From Acidaminobacter sp964416305 (GTDB lineage Bacteria > Bacillota > Clostridia > Peptostreptococcales > Acidaminobacteraceae): a stretch of 64,000 bases of DNA. A program made the position numbers and the translations under genes. Each line of letters opens with the position of its first letter. Within the stretch, counting starts at the first letter, position 1. A model generated the notes under the pieces. That model was given only the letters and a program-made list of their open reading frames with translations. It was not told the DNA's origin and did no database searches. Location: the NCBI GenBank assembly GCA_964416305.1, contig CAYQDM010000005.1:90931-154930 (forward strand), given 5' to 3'. Shown here one piece after another: positions 17,810 to 28,500 of the stretch.

Positions 17810-17909
17810 GTCCTCTGATTTCAAAAAGCCAGAAAACCTGCAAATTTCAACGATTCGATCATGATAGTGCGCTTTCACGTTTAAATTTTAGGCTAAAATG
17901 ATTTACTAG

Positions 17910-18160
17910 ATTATAAAATATGGTTTTCCTTCTCTATTTCGGTGAAATCGCGATGTTTCATCCAGTAAAACAGGCTGATTCAATTCAAAAACACGAAAAA
18001 TTTACATTTTGGACTTCAAATTAAATGAAAATTGCATAAATTGAGAGCGGCATATTCATGTCTCTTCAAATTTATTTTCACTTTGGTGACTGACACCAAA
18101 CTTAATTCGGTACCAGAGCTTCACACAATTCTGCACAAATTAAAAATTTCTTTCCATAAT
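17910..18160. other. Intergenic, AT-rich, between V-ATPase and hydrogenase operons
   Basis: No gene or RNA is recognisable. The stretch is much more AT-rich than its surroundings and contains only one copy of the 24-nt-phased repeat (18084-18121). The two operons are on the same strand, so it holds the V-ATPase promoter region and the space after the hydrogenase terminator. Confidence 0.6.
18084..18121 (+). repeat. 24-nt-phased repeat, array A (two boxes)
   Basis: The palindromic box TTGGTGACTGACACCAA is followed exactly 24 nt later by GGTACCAGAGCTT. Phase is measured between the GTG of the first box and the GTA of the second (18086 and 18110). This is the smallest member of the family and lies in non-coding DNA. 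Confidence 0.8.
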
Positions 18161-18201
18161 TAAAGAAAACCCTGTGCTTCGATCTCTCGAAGCGCAGGGT
18201 T
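18161..18201 (-). terminator. Intrinsic terminator of the hydrogenase operon
   Basis: On the minus strand AACCCTG-C-GCTTCGA pairs with TCGAAGC-A-CAGGGTT around a GAGA loop and is followed by TTCTTT. It lies 23 nt after the hndD stop. Confidence 0.85.
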
Positions 18202-18223
18202 CCATGCCCATCGGGCATTAAAA

Positions 18224-19966
18224 TTAGATTTTCTGTTTTGCCACGTAGTGCGTGTGAAGCAGCTCGTGCGCTTTTTCGCCATAAGGCTTGCCAAGGTACT
18301 TCTCATAGAGATCAAGAACTTCCTGGTTCTCATGAGATTTACGCTTAGTTTTATTGCGGTCTTCCTGGTAGATCGCGATCTGACGCTTGCGGATAATTTC
18401 CATGTCACCATGGTGATATGGCTGTCCGCCGCCGCCAATACAGCCGCCTGGGCAAGCCATGATTTCGATTGCCTGGAAGTTGCACTCGCCAGCCTTAATG
18501 CAGTCAAGAAGCTTTCTCGCATTGCCGAGACCGTGAGCAATACCAATATTGAGCTCGAGGTCGCCAATTTGAACTTTGCCGGAACGGATGCCGTCGAGGC
18601 CACGAAGCTGAGTCAGCTCCACTTGCTCGAGAGTTTCGCCGGTAAGCCACTCGTAAGCCGTACGCGCAGCAGCTTCAATAACGCCGCCGGTAGTACCAAA
18701 GATGACAGATGCGCCGGTAGATTCGCCGAGCATATGGTCGAAGTCGCCCTCAGGAAGGTTAGCGAAGTCAATGCAAGCTTCCTTCAACATGAGGCCATAC
18801 TCACGGGTAGTGAGGACGTAGTCCACGTTTTGGAGATCCTGGTGGGACAACTCCGTACGCTTTGCTTCCGCTTTCTTCGCGATACAAGGCATGACAGAAA
18901 CGACCACAATGTCTTTAGGGTCAATACCTTTTTTCTCAGCGTAGTATGTCTTTGCGATCGCGCCAAACATGATTTGAGGCGATTTACAAGTAGACGGAAT
19001 GTCGAGCATGTCAGGGTATTGGTGCTCAAAGAACTGAACCCACGCCGGGCAGCAGCTCGTCAGAATTGGAAGCGTGCCGCCGTGCTGAATGCGGTGAACG
19101 AGCTCAGAAGCTTCTTCGAGGATCGTAAGGTCCGCAGCGAAGTCCGTATCATAGACCGCGTCAAAGCCAAGGCGTCTGAGGGACGTCGCAAGTTTGCCGG
19201 TGGAGATGGATCCAGGAGGCATATCGAAGAGCTCGCCTACAGCAACGCGGATCGCAGGAGCGACCTGAACGATAACGTGCTTGTTAGGGTTGTTGATCTC
19301 GCGCCATACCTTATGGATGTCGTTGTTTTCAGTGAGCGCAGCCGTCGGACACACCGCGACGCACTGACCACAGTACGTACATGAAGTTTCTTTCATGTCG
19401 AGGTTGAAGGCAGGGCCTACGAATGTATTAAAGCCGCGGTTGACCGCAGACAGAATTCCGCAGGTCTGTACCTCGTTGCACATGGTCTCGCAGCGGCGGC
19501 ACATGACGCACTTGTTAGGGTCCTTCACGATTGCGCCGGACGACTCGTCCTTTTCAAAGTCGATGCGCTCGCCAGCCCATTTGATGTCGCGAACACCGAG
19601 GTCCGCGGCAAGCTTCTGGAGATCGCACTCCAGGTTTTTAGGGCACATGAGGCAATCTTTAGGGTGGTTGGAGAGCAGGAGCTCCACCGACATACGGCGA
19701 GCCGTGATGGCGCGCGGCGTATGTGTCGAAACATGCATACCGTCAGTGACCTTCTCAGAGCAAGCTGTGACAAGCGCAGGACGGCCTTGTACCTCTACCG
19801 TGCACACGCGGCAGGAAGACGCCTGGTTGACAACACCGAACTGATCCATATGAAGGTCCATATGGCAGAGCGTAGGTATGTGAATCCCCAGAGTGCGAGC
19901 GGCTTCAAGGATGGTCGTTCCTTTTGGCACCGCGATTGGGGTATCGTTAATCGTCAGTTTAATCAT
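18224..19966 (-). CDS. hndD: [FeFe] hydrogenase catalytic subunit (HndD/HydA type)
   Basis: This is the catalytic subunit of an NAD(P)-linked, probably electron-bifurcating hydrogenase that makes or uses H2 in the cytoplasm. The 580 residues are ordered as: plant-type [2Fe-2S] domain (Cys near 34, 52, 55, 69), a His-Cys cluster motif (HPKDCLMCPKNLEC), two [4Fe-4S] motifs (CVMCRRCETMC, CTYCGQCVAVC), then the H-cluster with TSCCPAW, MPCIAKKAEA and MACPGGCIGGGGQP. A small-subunit-like tail follows. It is last of four genes; a terminator follows. Bifurcation with ferredoxin is known for close relatives and is inferred here from the subunit set. Confidence 0.97.
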   Translation of the reverse strand: MIKLTINDTPIAVPKGTTILEAARTLGIHIPTLCHMDLHMDQFGVVNQASSCRVCTVEVQGRPALVTACSEKVTDGMHVSTHTPRAITARRMSVELLLSNHPKDCLMCPKNLECDLQKLAADLGVRDIKWAGERIDFEKDESSGAIVKDPNKCVMCRRCETMCNEVQTCGILSAVNRGFNTFVGPAFNLDMKETSCTYCGQCVAVCPTAALTENNDIHKVWREINNPNKHVIVQVAPAIRVAVGELFDMPPGSISTGKLATSLRRLGFDAVYDTDFAADLTILEEASELVHRIQHGGTLPILTSCCPAWVQFFEHQYPDMLDIPSTCKSPQIMFGAIAKTYYAEKKGIDPKDIVVVSVMPCIAKKAEAKRTELSHQDLQNVDYVLTTREYGLMLKEACIDFANLPEGDFDHMLGESTGASVIFGTTGGVIEAAARTAYEWLTGETLEQVELTQLRGLDGIRSGKVQIGDLELNIGIAHGLGNARKLLDCIKAGECNFQAIEIMACPGGCIGGGGQPYHHGDMEIIRKRQIAIYQEDRNKTKRKSHENQEVLDLYEKYLGKPYGEKAHELLHTHYVAKQKI

Positions 19967-19984
19967 CTACATTCCACCTCCAAA

Positions 19985-21775
19985 CTAGGGCTTAAGGACG
20001 GCGCTAAACTTACATGCATTGAAGCATGCGCCGCAGCCGATACACTTATCCTGATCAATGACATGAACCTCTTTGACCTTGCCGCTGATGCAGTTGACCG
20101 GGCAAACGCGGGCGCAAGCCGTACAGCCAATACACTTATCAGCGATAATCGAGTATTTCGCGAGCGCTTTACATGAACCTGTCGCGCAGCGCTTGTTGAA
20201 GACGTGGTTCTCGTATTCTTCACGGAAATATTTCATAGTGCTCAGAACCGGATTTGGCGCTGTCTGACCGAGGCCGCAGAGCGCTGAGTCCTTGATCATG
20301 TAAGCAAGAGCCTGGAGGTTGTCGAGGTCTTCAGCAGTGCCGTGACCCTCAGTGATTCTCTCGAGGATCTCAAGCATACGCTTCGTGCCGACGCGGCATG
20401 GCGTACACTTGCCGCAAGACTCGTCTTTCGTAAAGTCGAGGTAGAATTTCGCGATATCGACCATACAGTTGTCTTCGTCCATAACGATCATACCGCCAGA
20501 GCCCATCATGGAGCCGATGGCTTTGAGACTGTCATAATCGATTGGTGTGTCGAGGTCGGCTACGGTAATAACCCCGCCGGAAGGACCGCCAGTTTGAACT
20601 GCCTTAAAGGCTCTGTCATTCTGGATCCCGCCGCCGATCTCGTAGATGATCTCGCGAAGCGTGGTGCCCATTGGAACTTCAACGAGACCAACGTTATTGA
20701 CTTTGCCTGCAAGCGCGAATACCTTGGTGCCCTTGGACTTTTCAGTGCCAATGCTGGCGAACCACTCAGCGCCGTTCAGGAAGATCGGAGCGATATTGGC
20801 AAAGGTTTCAACGTTGTTCACGCAGGTCGGCTTATTCAAATAGCCTGACTCTGATGGGAACGGAGGCTTTTTGGTAGGCTCGCCGCGCTTGCCTTCAACT
20901 GAGTGGATAAGCGCCGTCTCTTCGCCGCAGACGAACGCGCCGGCACCGAGCTTAATCTCAATGTCAAAGTCAAAGCCGCTGCCAAAGAGGTCTTTTCCGA
21001 GGAGTCCGTACTCTCTCGCTTGAGCAATGGCAACTTCCAAACGGTGAATTGCAAGTGGATACTCAGCGCGGATATAGATGATGCCCTTAGTCGCGCCAAT
21101 GATGTAGCCGCCAATAGCCATGGCTTCAAGCACGGAGTGCGGGTCGCCCTCGAGGATGGAACGGTCCATAAAGGCACCCGGGTCGCCCTCGTCAGCGTTA
21201 CAAATAATATATTTCTGGTCGCCAGGGGATCTCATGGTGAGCTCCCACTTCATACCAGTGGAGAAGCCGCCGCCGCCCCGGCCACGAAGACCAGAGTCCT
21301 TGACAACTTTAACAGCGTCTTCACGCTTCATGGTAAGAACGTTCGCAAGGGCTTCATACCCTCTGAACGCTATGTATTCTGTAATGTTCTCCGGATCGAT
21401 CATACCGCAGTTTCTGAGCGCTATGCGCAGCTGCTTTTTATAGAACGGCATGTCTCTGTGAAGGTCCATTTTCTGATTCTCAATTGGCTCAACGTAGAGC
21501 AAACGGTCAACGTGACGTCCTTTGATGACGTGTTCCTCGATGATGTCTTTTGCGTCAGCTGCCTGAACCTGAACATAGAAAACGTTGTCCGGGTGGACTT
21601 TGACGATTGGACCCTGGCCGCAGAAACCGAAACAGCCGGTTTTGACAACCTTGACTTCTTTATCATATCCCTTTTGGACAAGGATGTTTTCAAGCTCAGT
21701 GATCAGCGTGTCCGCTCCGGATGAAATACATCCCGTTCCGCCGCAGACCATGAGATGAGTTCTGATCTTAGCCAC
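19985..21775 (-). CDS. hndC: Hydrogenase NADH/FMN-binding subunit (NuoF-like, HndC/HydB)
   Basis: This subunit binds FMN and NAD(P)H and is the likely bifurcation site. The 596-residue product has an N-terminal thioredoxin-like [2Fe-2S] domain (Cys in MVCGGTGC and KTGCFGFCGQGP) and a NuoF core with GRGGGGFSTGMKWE and CNADEGDPGAF. An iron-sulfur site CGKCTPCRVGT follows, and then two C-terminal [4Fe-4S] ferredoxin motifs (CIGCTACARVCPVN, CIGCGACFNACK). It is 18 nt upstream of hndD and 29 nt downstream of hndB. Confidence 0.97.
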   Translation of the reverse strand: MAKIRTHLMVCGGTGCISSGADTLITELENILVQKGYDKEVKVVKTGCFGFCGQGPIVKVHPDNVFYVQVQAADAKDIIEEHVIKGRHVDRLLYVEPIENQKMDLHRDMPFYKKQLRIALRNCGMIDPENITEYIAFRGYEALANVLTMKREDAVKVVKDSGLRGRGGGGFSTGMKWELTMRSPGDQKYIICNADEGDPGAFMDRSILEGDPHSVLEAMAIGGYIIGATKGIIYIRAEYPLAIHRLEVAIAQAREYGLLGKDLFGSGFDFDIEIKLGAGAFVCGEETALIHSVEGKRGEPTKKPPFPSESGYLNKPTCVNNVETFANIAPIFLNGAEWFASIGTEKSKGTKVFALAGKVNNVGLVEVPMGTTLREIIYEIGGGIQNDRAFKAVQTGGPSGGVITVADLDTPIDYDSLKAIGSMMGSGGMIVMDEDNCMVDIAKFYLDFTKDESCGKCTPCRVGTKRMLEILERITEGHGTAEDLDNLQALAYMIKDSALCGLGQTAPNPVLSTMKYFREEYENHVFNKRCATGSCKALAKYSIIADKCIGCTACARVCPVNCISGKVKEVHVIDQDKCIGCGACFNACKFSAVLKP

Positions 21776-21804
21776 AAATTACCCTCCTTCGCTGTTCCTT
21801 TAAT

Positions 21805-22197
21805 TTATGCTTTCACGAATGTGTTGATAACTACGCTGTCTTCGAGCATTTCATTGTGCATGACATAACGCGTGATGATTTCTCTGGCGCGCTTGTCGTC
21901 CACTTTGCCGAAGATGATTGGTTCATGACCAGGAAGGTTGACCTGAACAGTAGGTTCGCTGTGGCAATAACCGAGGCAGCCAACCTGAACAATACGAATA
22001 TTGGTGAGCTCTTGCTTTTCAGTTTCATCCAAAAGCGCGCTCAGGGTTTCACGTGCGCCTGCAGCGATGCCGCAAGTCGCCATGCCGACCATAAGCTCTA
22101 CGATGTCATCAGTGGATTCGCCGGTTTCGCGAAGGTTAACTTTTTTCTGGGACTCCTCGCGGATGCGTTTGAGATCTTCAAGAGATTTAATCGCCAT
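21805..22197 (-). CDS. hndB: Hydrogenase small [2Fe-2S] thioredoxin-like subunit (HndB)
   Basis: The 130-residue protein has a thioredoxin-like ferredoxin fold with Cys ligands in MATCGIAAGA and VQVGCLGYCHSEP. This fits HndB, a short subunit found between the NuoE-like and NuoF-like genes of tetrameric NADP-linked hydrogenases. The ATG at 22197 has AGGAG closely upstream; the longer frame reading into hndA has no support. It starts 1 nt after the hndA stop. Confidence 0.92.
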   Translation of the reverse strand: MAIKSLEDLKRIREESQKKVNLRETGESTDDIVELMVGMATCGIAAGARETLSALLDETEKQELTNIRIVQVGCLGYCHSEPTVQVNLPGHEPIIFGKVDDKRAREIITRYVMHNEMLEDSVVINTFVKA

Positions 22198-22198
22198 T

Positions 22199-22729
22199 TT
22201 ATTGCTCCTTTCCGAAGTTCTTAACCACGTAAGCGTTAATGATGCCATCGACTTCGTCAAGCTTGACACGGCCATAGACCTTGTCGCCGACTAGGACAAT
22301 AGGCGCGAGACCGCAAGCGCCGACACAACGGACGTCTTTTAAAGTAAAGAGCATATCCGGAGTCGTTTCGCCAGTAGTGATCCCGAGCTTGGATTTGAAT
22401 TCGTCAAGGATTTTGTCAGCGCCGCGAACGAAGCATGCCGTTCCCATGCAAACTGCAACGACGTGTTCACCGACCGGATTGGTGGTGAAGAACGAGTAGA
22501 AGCTGACGACGCCAAAGACGTTGGCCGCAGGAATGTCAAGCCGCCTTGCGACGAACAACATGACTTCCTTAGGCAGATAACCGAAGAGATGCTGCGCCCG
22601 GTGAAGTACGTGAATCAAAGAGCCTTTCTTGTCTTCGAGTGTCTGGATGTAACTGTCAAGTTGATCGAACAATTCCTTTGGCAAATCTTTAACACTCACA
22701 GTTGGAATCTGTGCCAATGCCTTCGCCAT
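22199..22729 (-). CDS. hndA: Hydrogenase NuoE-like [2Fe-2S] subunit (HndA/HydC)
   Basis: The 176-residue subunit passes electrons between the flavin subunit and the rest of the complex. It has the NuoE [2Fe-2S] ligands in CMGTACFVRGAD and CVGACGLAPI, and the conserved helical beginning (LIHVLHRAQHLFGYLP). It is the first gene of the operon, with AAGGTG before the ATG and a sigma-A-type promoter about 55 nt upstream. Confidence 0.96.
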   Translation of the reverse strand: MAKALAQIPTVSVKDLPKELFDQLDSYIQTLEDKKGSLIHVLHRAQHLFGYLPKEVMLFVARRLDIPAANVFGVVSFYSFFTTNPVGEHVVAVCMGTACFVRGADKILDEFKSKLGITTGETTPDMLFTLKDVRCVGACGLAPIVLVGDKVYGRVKLDEVDGIINAYVVKNFGKEQ

Positions 22730-22783
22730 TATTGCACCTTCCTTTCAACATTTCGAACTCTAATAGAATAAATGAACAAAATC

Positions 22784-22813
22784 ATTATATCACTGACCCT
22801 CTGGTTTTGTGAA
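22784..22813 (-). promoter_or_regulatory. Sigma-A promoter of the hnd operon
   Basis: Minus strand: TTCACA, 18 bp, TATAAT. The -10 lies 55 nt upstream of the hndA ATG. Confidence 0.62.
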
Positions 22814-23217
22814 TAATAAATAATCGAAATTGAAGATTATTTAACAAATAATTTTAGAATACAGCATTTTCAACACTTCCAATATTTTAAGTCGAAATCG
22901 TTATAATTTTCACACAATTATACACTTCGCGACGCTAATTTTATAAAATTTAAATCTCGTTAAATCATTGTTAAAAAATTCATAAATATTCACATTACTT
23001 TTTACGAAAATCGTTTCACCTCAACTTTACGTTTACAGAGATGAAATATGGTTTACGGATTGTGAATTGCGCGACCATCGGTAAAACATTAATTAAGGAT
23101 TAAATATGGGGCGAAAATTTGATTCGCCCAGCGTAAAAAAGTATATTAATGGAGAGAGACGGCGATAACCGAACCAGTTTTATCGCCTGTTCATACCAAA
23201 CTATGGGGGTCACCTTC
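22814..23217. other. AT-rich intergenic region between divergent operons
   Basis: No gene or RNA fold is recognised in these 404 bp. The stretch is strongly AT-rich and must hold the promoter of the two-component genes, which I could not pinpoint. A degenerate GACCATCGGT at 23072-23081 resembles the dispersed 12-mer family but is probably chance. An in-frame upstream extension of the response regulator to 23149 exists but is not supported by family alignment. Confidence 0.5.
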
Positions 23218-23916
23218 ATGTCCAACGAAAAAATTCTCGTCGTCGAAGACGAAAAAGAAATCGCCCAGATGATTCGGGATTATCTGAAAGCATCAAATTA
23301 TGACGTTATCCTCGCCTATGACGGCGAAGAGGCGCTGAACACCTTTTACAGGGAGAATCCGGATCTGGTGATTCTCGACATTATGCTTCCGAAAATTGAC
23401 GGCTTCGAAATCTGCAGAACCCTCCGTACAAAATCACCTGTGCCCATTCTGATGCTCAGCGCACGGAAGGAAGACATGGACAAGATCCTGGGTCTGGGTC
23501 TTGGTGCGGACGACTATGTCACCAAGCCCTTCAGTCCAAGAGAACTGTTGGCCCGCGTCCAGTCCCAGCTGAGGCGCTACAAGGAGCTCTCTACGACGCA
23601 GACGCCATCCAGTGCCTTGATTATTGGCGAGCTGGAAATCGATCCTAGCGCCTATACCGTTAAGGTGCGCGGCGAGTACGTCCCTTTTTCCGTCAAGGAG
23701 TTTGAGATCCTCTATTACCTCGCCAGCAATCTCAATCAGGCGCTGGCCAGAGAGAAGATTTTTGATCACGTGTGGGGCTTCAATGAATATGGCGACATCA
23801 ACACCGTGACGGTTCACGTTCGCAAGATCCGGGAAAAAATCGAGGAAGACCCTTCGAATCCGAAATACATCGAAACCGTCTGGGGGATCGGGTACAAGTT
23901 CAAAGGGGGAAAATAA
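23218..23916 (+). CDS. OmpR/PhoB-family response regulator
   Basis: The 232-residue regulator has a receiver domain (ILVVEDEKEIAQ, phospho-acceptor Asp in LVILDIMLPKIDG, Lys in YVTKPFSPREL) and a C-terminal winged helix (EFEILYYLASN, then HVRKIREKIEEDP and VWGIGYKF). It binds DNA and controls transcription when phosphorylated. The ATG at 23218 has GGGGGT upstream and gives the canonical start. The kinase gene begins 3 nt after its stop, so they are a cognate pair. The stimulus cannot be read from sequence. Confidence 0.95.
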   Translation: MSNEKILVVEDEKEIAQMIRDYLKASNYDVILAYDGEEALNTFYRENPDLVILDIMLPKIDGFEICRTLRTKSPVPILMLSARKEDMDKILGLGLGADDYVTKPFSPRELLARVQSQLRRYKELSTTQTPSSALIIGELEIDPSAYTVKVRGEYVPFSVKEFEILYYLASNLNQALAREKIFDHVWGFNEYGDINTVTVHVRKIREKIEEDPSNPKYIETVWGIGYKFKGGK

Positions 23917-23919
23917 ACT

Positions 23920-25431
23920 TTGAACATACGTTCAAAAATTATTCTCTCTTTTCTTTCCCTGCTGGTCGTCCCCCTGATGATCGTCGTGCTGTCATTCCTG
24001 GTGCTGACCACAAACTTTTTCAACATCCCGGCAGTGGACAAATTTGTGTCCATCTCCTCTTCCATGGACCGGGTGACAGAAGAGTTTGTCGGCAATCTTG
24101 ACCGTATAGACAATTATCCCTATATGGACGGACTGCTCAGGCCCTACTACACGACTTACTTCAGGCGCCTGCTGTTTGTCGACCAGGAGAACATCATCCA
24201 GTTTGACAGCGAGCGAAAGTTGATCGGTGTCGCCTTCGACAAGGTCTCCTTTTTTGAGACGAATTCAGAGGGCAACGTCACCGTCAGCATCGATCCGTCC
24301 AGCCTGAGCATGATGGAACGCAGCGTCGTCAAAGGCGGGATCACCTACGGACGACTGGTGTTCCTGCCGGACATCGACATCAAGGACGCCTATACGTTCT
24401 TCAGCTACCTGCCATTTGCCATAATGGCCATCTTCGTCATTTCCGTTGTCACCATGATCCTGATCCTGTCCAAGATCCTGTCGGACGGGATTCTAAATCC
24501 TCTTAAGGAACTCAACCACGCCGCTGAAATGATCGCCTCCGGGGATCTCGAGTACGAGATGAAATACAAAAAAGACGACGAGATTGGCAAGTTCTGCAAC
24601 GAGTTCGACCGCATGCGGCTGCGGCTCAAGGACTCCCTCGCCAAGCAGGTGGAGTTCGAACATTCCAGACAGCAGCTGATCGCCAGCGTCTCACACGACC
24701 TGAAGACGCCGCTGACCTCCATCCAGGGCTACGTCGAGCTGCTCGGCGACGATATTGTCGAGGACCCGGAAACCCAAAAGCAATATCTCGACATCATTCG
24801 CTCCAAAAGCGCTCAGCTGAACCACTTGATCGACGACCTCTTCACCTTTACTAAGATGAATCTGGACGAGTTCGTCATTGAGCTGACGCCCATGGATTCC
24901 CGCGAATTGTTCGACTTCATGCTGAGTGAAAAGGAAATGGACTTCCAGGATCGCAACCTCGAACTCCGGGTCGACCGGCCTATCCCAAGCGTTCCCATTG
25001 AAGCGGACGCGCCAAGGCTTCACCAGGTCCTGGACAACTTGATCAGCAATGCGGAAAAGTTTACGAAAACCTACATTCACATCTACACCCGCAGAACACA
25101 GGACTTTTTCGAATGGTTCGTCGAAGATGACGGCATAGGCATTCCACAGGAAGACCTCAGCCGAATCTTTGAGCACTTTTACAAAGTCGACAAGTCGCGG
25201 ACCTACTCAAGTCGGGGCACGGGCCTTGGTCTTGCCATCTGCAAACAGATCGTCGAAGCCCACGGCGGCACCATCAGCGTCCGCAGCCAGCTTGGCGAGG
25301 GGACGACCTTCAAGGTCAAACTGCCTATTCTGAAGGTGAACTCGGCTGCGTCATCCAGCCACAGCCCTGAGGCCGAACTCGAATCAGCGTCCACTGCGGA
25401 GGATTCATCCGGGTCGGAAGTCAACAGCTAA
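23920..25431 (+). CDS. Membrane sensor histidine kinase
   Basis: The 503-residue kinase starts with TTG (AAAGGGGG upstream). Domains in order: membrane segment about 7-30, extracytoplasmic sensor about 31-165, second membrane segment about 168-190, HAMP linker, dimerisation domain with the phospho-His in ASVSHDLKTPLTS, and an ATPase domain with N-box (NLISNAEKF), GIGIP and GTGLGLAICKQIVEAHGG. A Ser/Glu-rich tail of about 35 residues follows. The sensor domain is not recognised. A terminator follows directly. Confidence 0.95.
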   Translation: MNIRSKIILSFLSLLVVPLMIVVLSFLVLTTNFFNIPAVDKFVSISSSMDRVTEEFVGNLDRIDNYPYMDGLLRPYYTTYFRRLLFVDQENIIQFDSERKLIGVAFDKVSFFETNSEGNVTVSIDPSSLSMMERSVVKGGITYGRLVFLPDIDIKDAYTFFSYLPFAIMAIFVISVVTMILILSKILSDGILNPLKELNHAAEMIASGDLEYEMKYKKDDEIGKFCNEFDRMRLRLKDSLAKQVEFEHSRQQLIASVSHDLKTPLTSIQGYVELLGDDIVEDPETQKQYLDIIRSKSAQLNHLIDDLFTFTKMNLDEFVIELTPMDSRELFDFMLSEKEMDFQDRNLELRVDRPIPSVPIEADAPRLHQVLDNLISNAEKFTKTYIHIYTRRTQDFFEWFVEDDGIGIPQEDLSRIFEHFYKVDKSRTYSSRGTGLGLAICKQIVEAHGGTISVRSQLGEGTTFKVKLPILKVNSAASSSHSPEAELESASTAEDSSGSEVNS

Positions 25432-25440
25432 GACACTTAC

Positions 25441-25505
25441 AAGGAAACTGGCGTCGGAAGGAAGTCCGTTATTTGACTTCCACCGAGCCGGTTTCCTTTC
25501 TTTTT
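25441..25505 (+). terminator. Intrinsic terminator of the two-component operon
   Basis: AAGGAAACTGGC pairs with the distal GCCGGTTTCCTTT and is followed by CTTTTT; an inner GGAAGT/ACTTCC hairpin sits in the loop. It begins 10 nt after the kinase stop. Confidence 0.75.
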
Positions 25506-25539
25506 GCCGCGGTTTTCACAGCCCGCAGCAACGCGCTCC

Positions 25540-28500
25540 TCAGAAGATTAAATCATAAACATTCCCTGTGATCTCGATATTGTCAAACCTGTACTGCCGC
25601 ACAAGGTCCGGCCAGGTGACCGTAAACTCAATCCAGTACGGTGATTTCAGCCGATGGTCAGTCCACCCCAAAGTACTCGGCGCCAGCGGCAGTTTGTAAT
25701 CCGCCCGCCATAAGCCATTCCCGGCCGCACTGAGCCTGAGCGGAAATTCCACCACTTCCCCAAAGGCTTCCTCATAACGGTACACTCGGCCATTTGGATC
25801 CTCATAAACCATGGCTTCCAGCTCAGGAGACATCCTGCAGGTGACACCGAGGGGGTCGCCCTCTGCTTGAAGCTCCAGCTTCATCATTTCGTAGGATAAA
25901 AACCGGTTGGGATTCAGCGCCATTGGCCTGCCCTGGCGGTCGATCTGACCACGCCAGTGGTTCCAGGAACCCAGGAGTGAAGCGCCCAGGATCACCGGCG
26001 GCCTGACAGTTAAAAGTCTCAGTGCCTCTTCTGACGCACCGCTATCATCTGTAACTTCGGCGCGCAAGGTATATGTTCCGTTTAGCAAGGGTTCACTGAG
26101 TTGAAATTCAAAGGATTTTCCTGAAACCAAGTCAGCGAAGTACTGTGTAAATGTATGCGAGGTCTCTTTGTGGGCAGCGGTGACTTTGAGCGTAAGAGGG
26201 CTGCCTTCGTGGTCTTTTGGGAGGACCGTGACCATCGGCCGCTGTCCTGTCAGTGCGGGGTCGGGAATGACAGAGACAAACTCGACTTCAGGAGCGGAGT
26301 TGTCCACGGTAAAGAGGAAGTGGACAGGGTCGCTGAGCTGACCTTCCAGATCCCAAACGACGTAATCCGCTTCGTAAGTGCCTTTCGGAAGCGTTGCCGG
26401 CCATCCATAGCTCCAATTGCCCCCGATTTCTCGGATCCGAAAATCATGCTTGACTATGCCGCGGTTCGGGTCGCTTACCGCATGATCCGGATCGTAAGAG
26501 GCGTCCGTCCAGTAGAGGCGGTACCGGTCGAGCAGAATGTCAAAGCGGGCCTTGAGGGTCAGACTTGCTATGGGTTTTCGGTGCACCGTAAACGCTGCGC
26601 TGGCAGTATTGGATTCCATGTCGAAGGCTGGCTTCGGCGTTACATCCTTCAGTTTTCTGCGCACGACAAAGTGACCGACAGAGCTCATAGTCTGCGGTGG
26701 TGTCATGGTGTAGAAGGGCGTTTCCTGATCGGGTGGTGTCGCCTGTACAGTTTGATTTGCGCTGTTTTCATCCAAAATGATAAAAGACTGGACCGGCAGA
26801 GGATTGTCAAAAGCAGCGTCCTGACTCAATCCCCAGACCTCACCTTCAAGGCCGTCGCCCTCGGTTTCCACGTCGACTGTATGATAGGTCAGCGACTCAT
26901 TCAGCAGCATCAGCTTGTAAGGTTTGACTTCATGGCGCGCTGAGATCAGTTCTATGGCCGCCGTCATTGCTTCAGCCGGACCGGCCGCGGTAATAATCTC
27001 TGCGCCCAGACCGGTTGAAAGCTGCGCGGAACCGCCGCCCATAAGCCACTGTGCGTCCGCGGTTTTCTTCAGCGCAGCAGCCTCAGGCTCTGGGAGGATT
27101 TCACCCGGCAGGGCGGAATAGACCACATACCGGCTGGCGCCCAGACGCAGCCACTCAGGGTCAAAGCTCTGCTCAATGGTTCTTGAAATTTCGCCTTCAT
27201 AGGTCCCATAGTAGCTGGATCGCCAGCGGAGGTCCGAATCCCAAACTTGTTCAGTGGTACACACTTCCTGGGTCTCGTAGACGTTAACATAGCCGCCATT
27301 GACATAGCAAATAAACGGATCCGCAGCCGGGCAGTACCGCCCCACCAGAACCTGCTTCGTTTCACAAGTTTCAACCGTGTCGTAGTCGCCATAATCCACG
27401 TAGCGCCCATTGTCCTGGACACTGACGCGCTGAAGCACACCACTGTAACCCCCTTGAGTATACGGGAGGGTCAGCGGCGGATATTGGGTGCCAAAGAGCT
27501 GCGTGGTTGAAGCCGGCATGCGTTCTGTGATTTCACCCAAGTCCCAGACATGAACCAGCGCATCCAGTCCTGAAAGTCTCAAAGTGTTGGCCTGCTGGAT
27601 CCTGTCTTTTCCCGCTTGAATTCGCTGATCCTCCGAAAGCTTTGGCGACAGCATCAAAAGAACATCAACTTTTTCGGGTGTTCTCGGCATCTCAAGGTCC
27701 ACGGCTTGAACCGGCCTGAGGTTATCGCACAGCAGTTCCCTTTGGAGGGTCACCTTCCGGGTGTCGGAGGGCGTTATGAAGCTTTCAAGGGTTGGCTGGC
27801 CATAGCTTTCCGCCACCTCCAGAATCGCCTTGTAGGCACCAAGCTCCTGTGGTGCGAAGTCTGCAATGGTCTCCTGAGTGTACTGGCCTACAAATGCCTG
27901 GTAGGTACCATCAGTTTCCGGATCAAAATAGATTTTTATGACGGTTTCTCCAACCAGGTCGCCATCTGTTGAAGCCACGTCGAGAACAGCACCCACCCGC
28001 TCGCCGCGGATCGCGACGCCCTTCATAAAATTGAAAATGACAGCAGGTCTCTGATCCTGGACAATCACCAGGTCGAGGACTGCCGGCGCGGCTTGACGGC
28101 CCAGACTGTTGACGGCAGTCAGCGTCACCCGGTGGTGTCCCGGACTCTTATACAGCAAATGCTTCTCGTGGAGTGAAACGTCGACAAGCCTTCTGGCAGT
28201 ATCTGAACCCGTTACCGCTTTGTAGGCAAAGGTATAGGTCGCGGGAAAGGCGGCTGCCAGCCTGGGATCCTCTTCCCCAGGGGAGTCGTTGACCACCGAG
28301 AGCTTGCGGTTGACCTTTTGGTGGCCAGAGAAACTGAGTTGCGCTTTCGGTTGGGTGCTGACAACTTCAATCCAGTGCTCTTCGAAGCTGACCACACCGT
28401 CGCTGGTGGTGGCTTCCACAACGACCTTCACATAGTCGTTGGCTGCCCCGAGCAGCCCCGTAATCTCAGAGAATTTGAACTGGCCTGAAAAGAAGTGCCC

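Noticed and set aside
18204..18216. Small palindrome GCCCATCGGGC next to the hydrogenase stop
   Set aside because: Too short and overlapped by the nearby, much stronger terminator.
23149..23217. Upstream extension of the response regulator
   Set aside because: Receiver domains begin just before ILVVEDE; the ATG at 23218 has an SD and the extension does not match the family.
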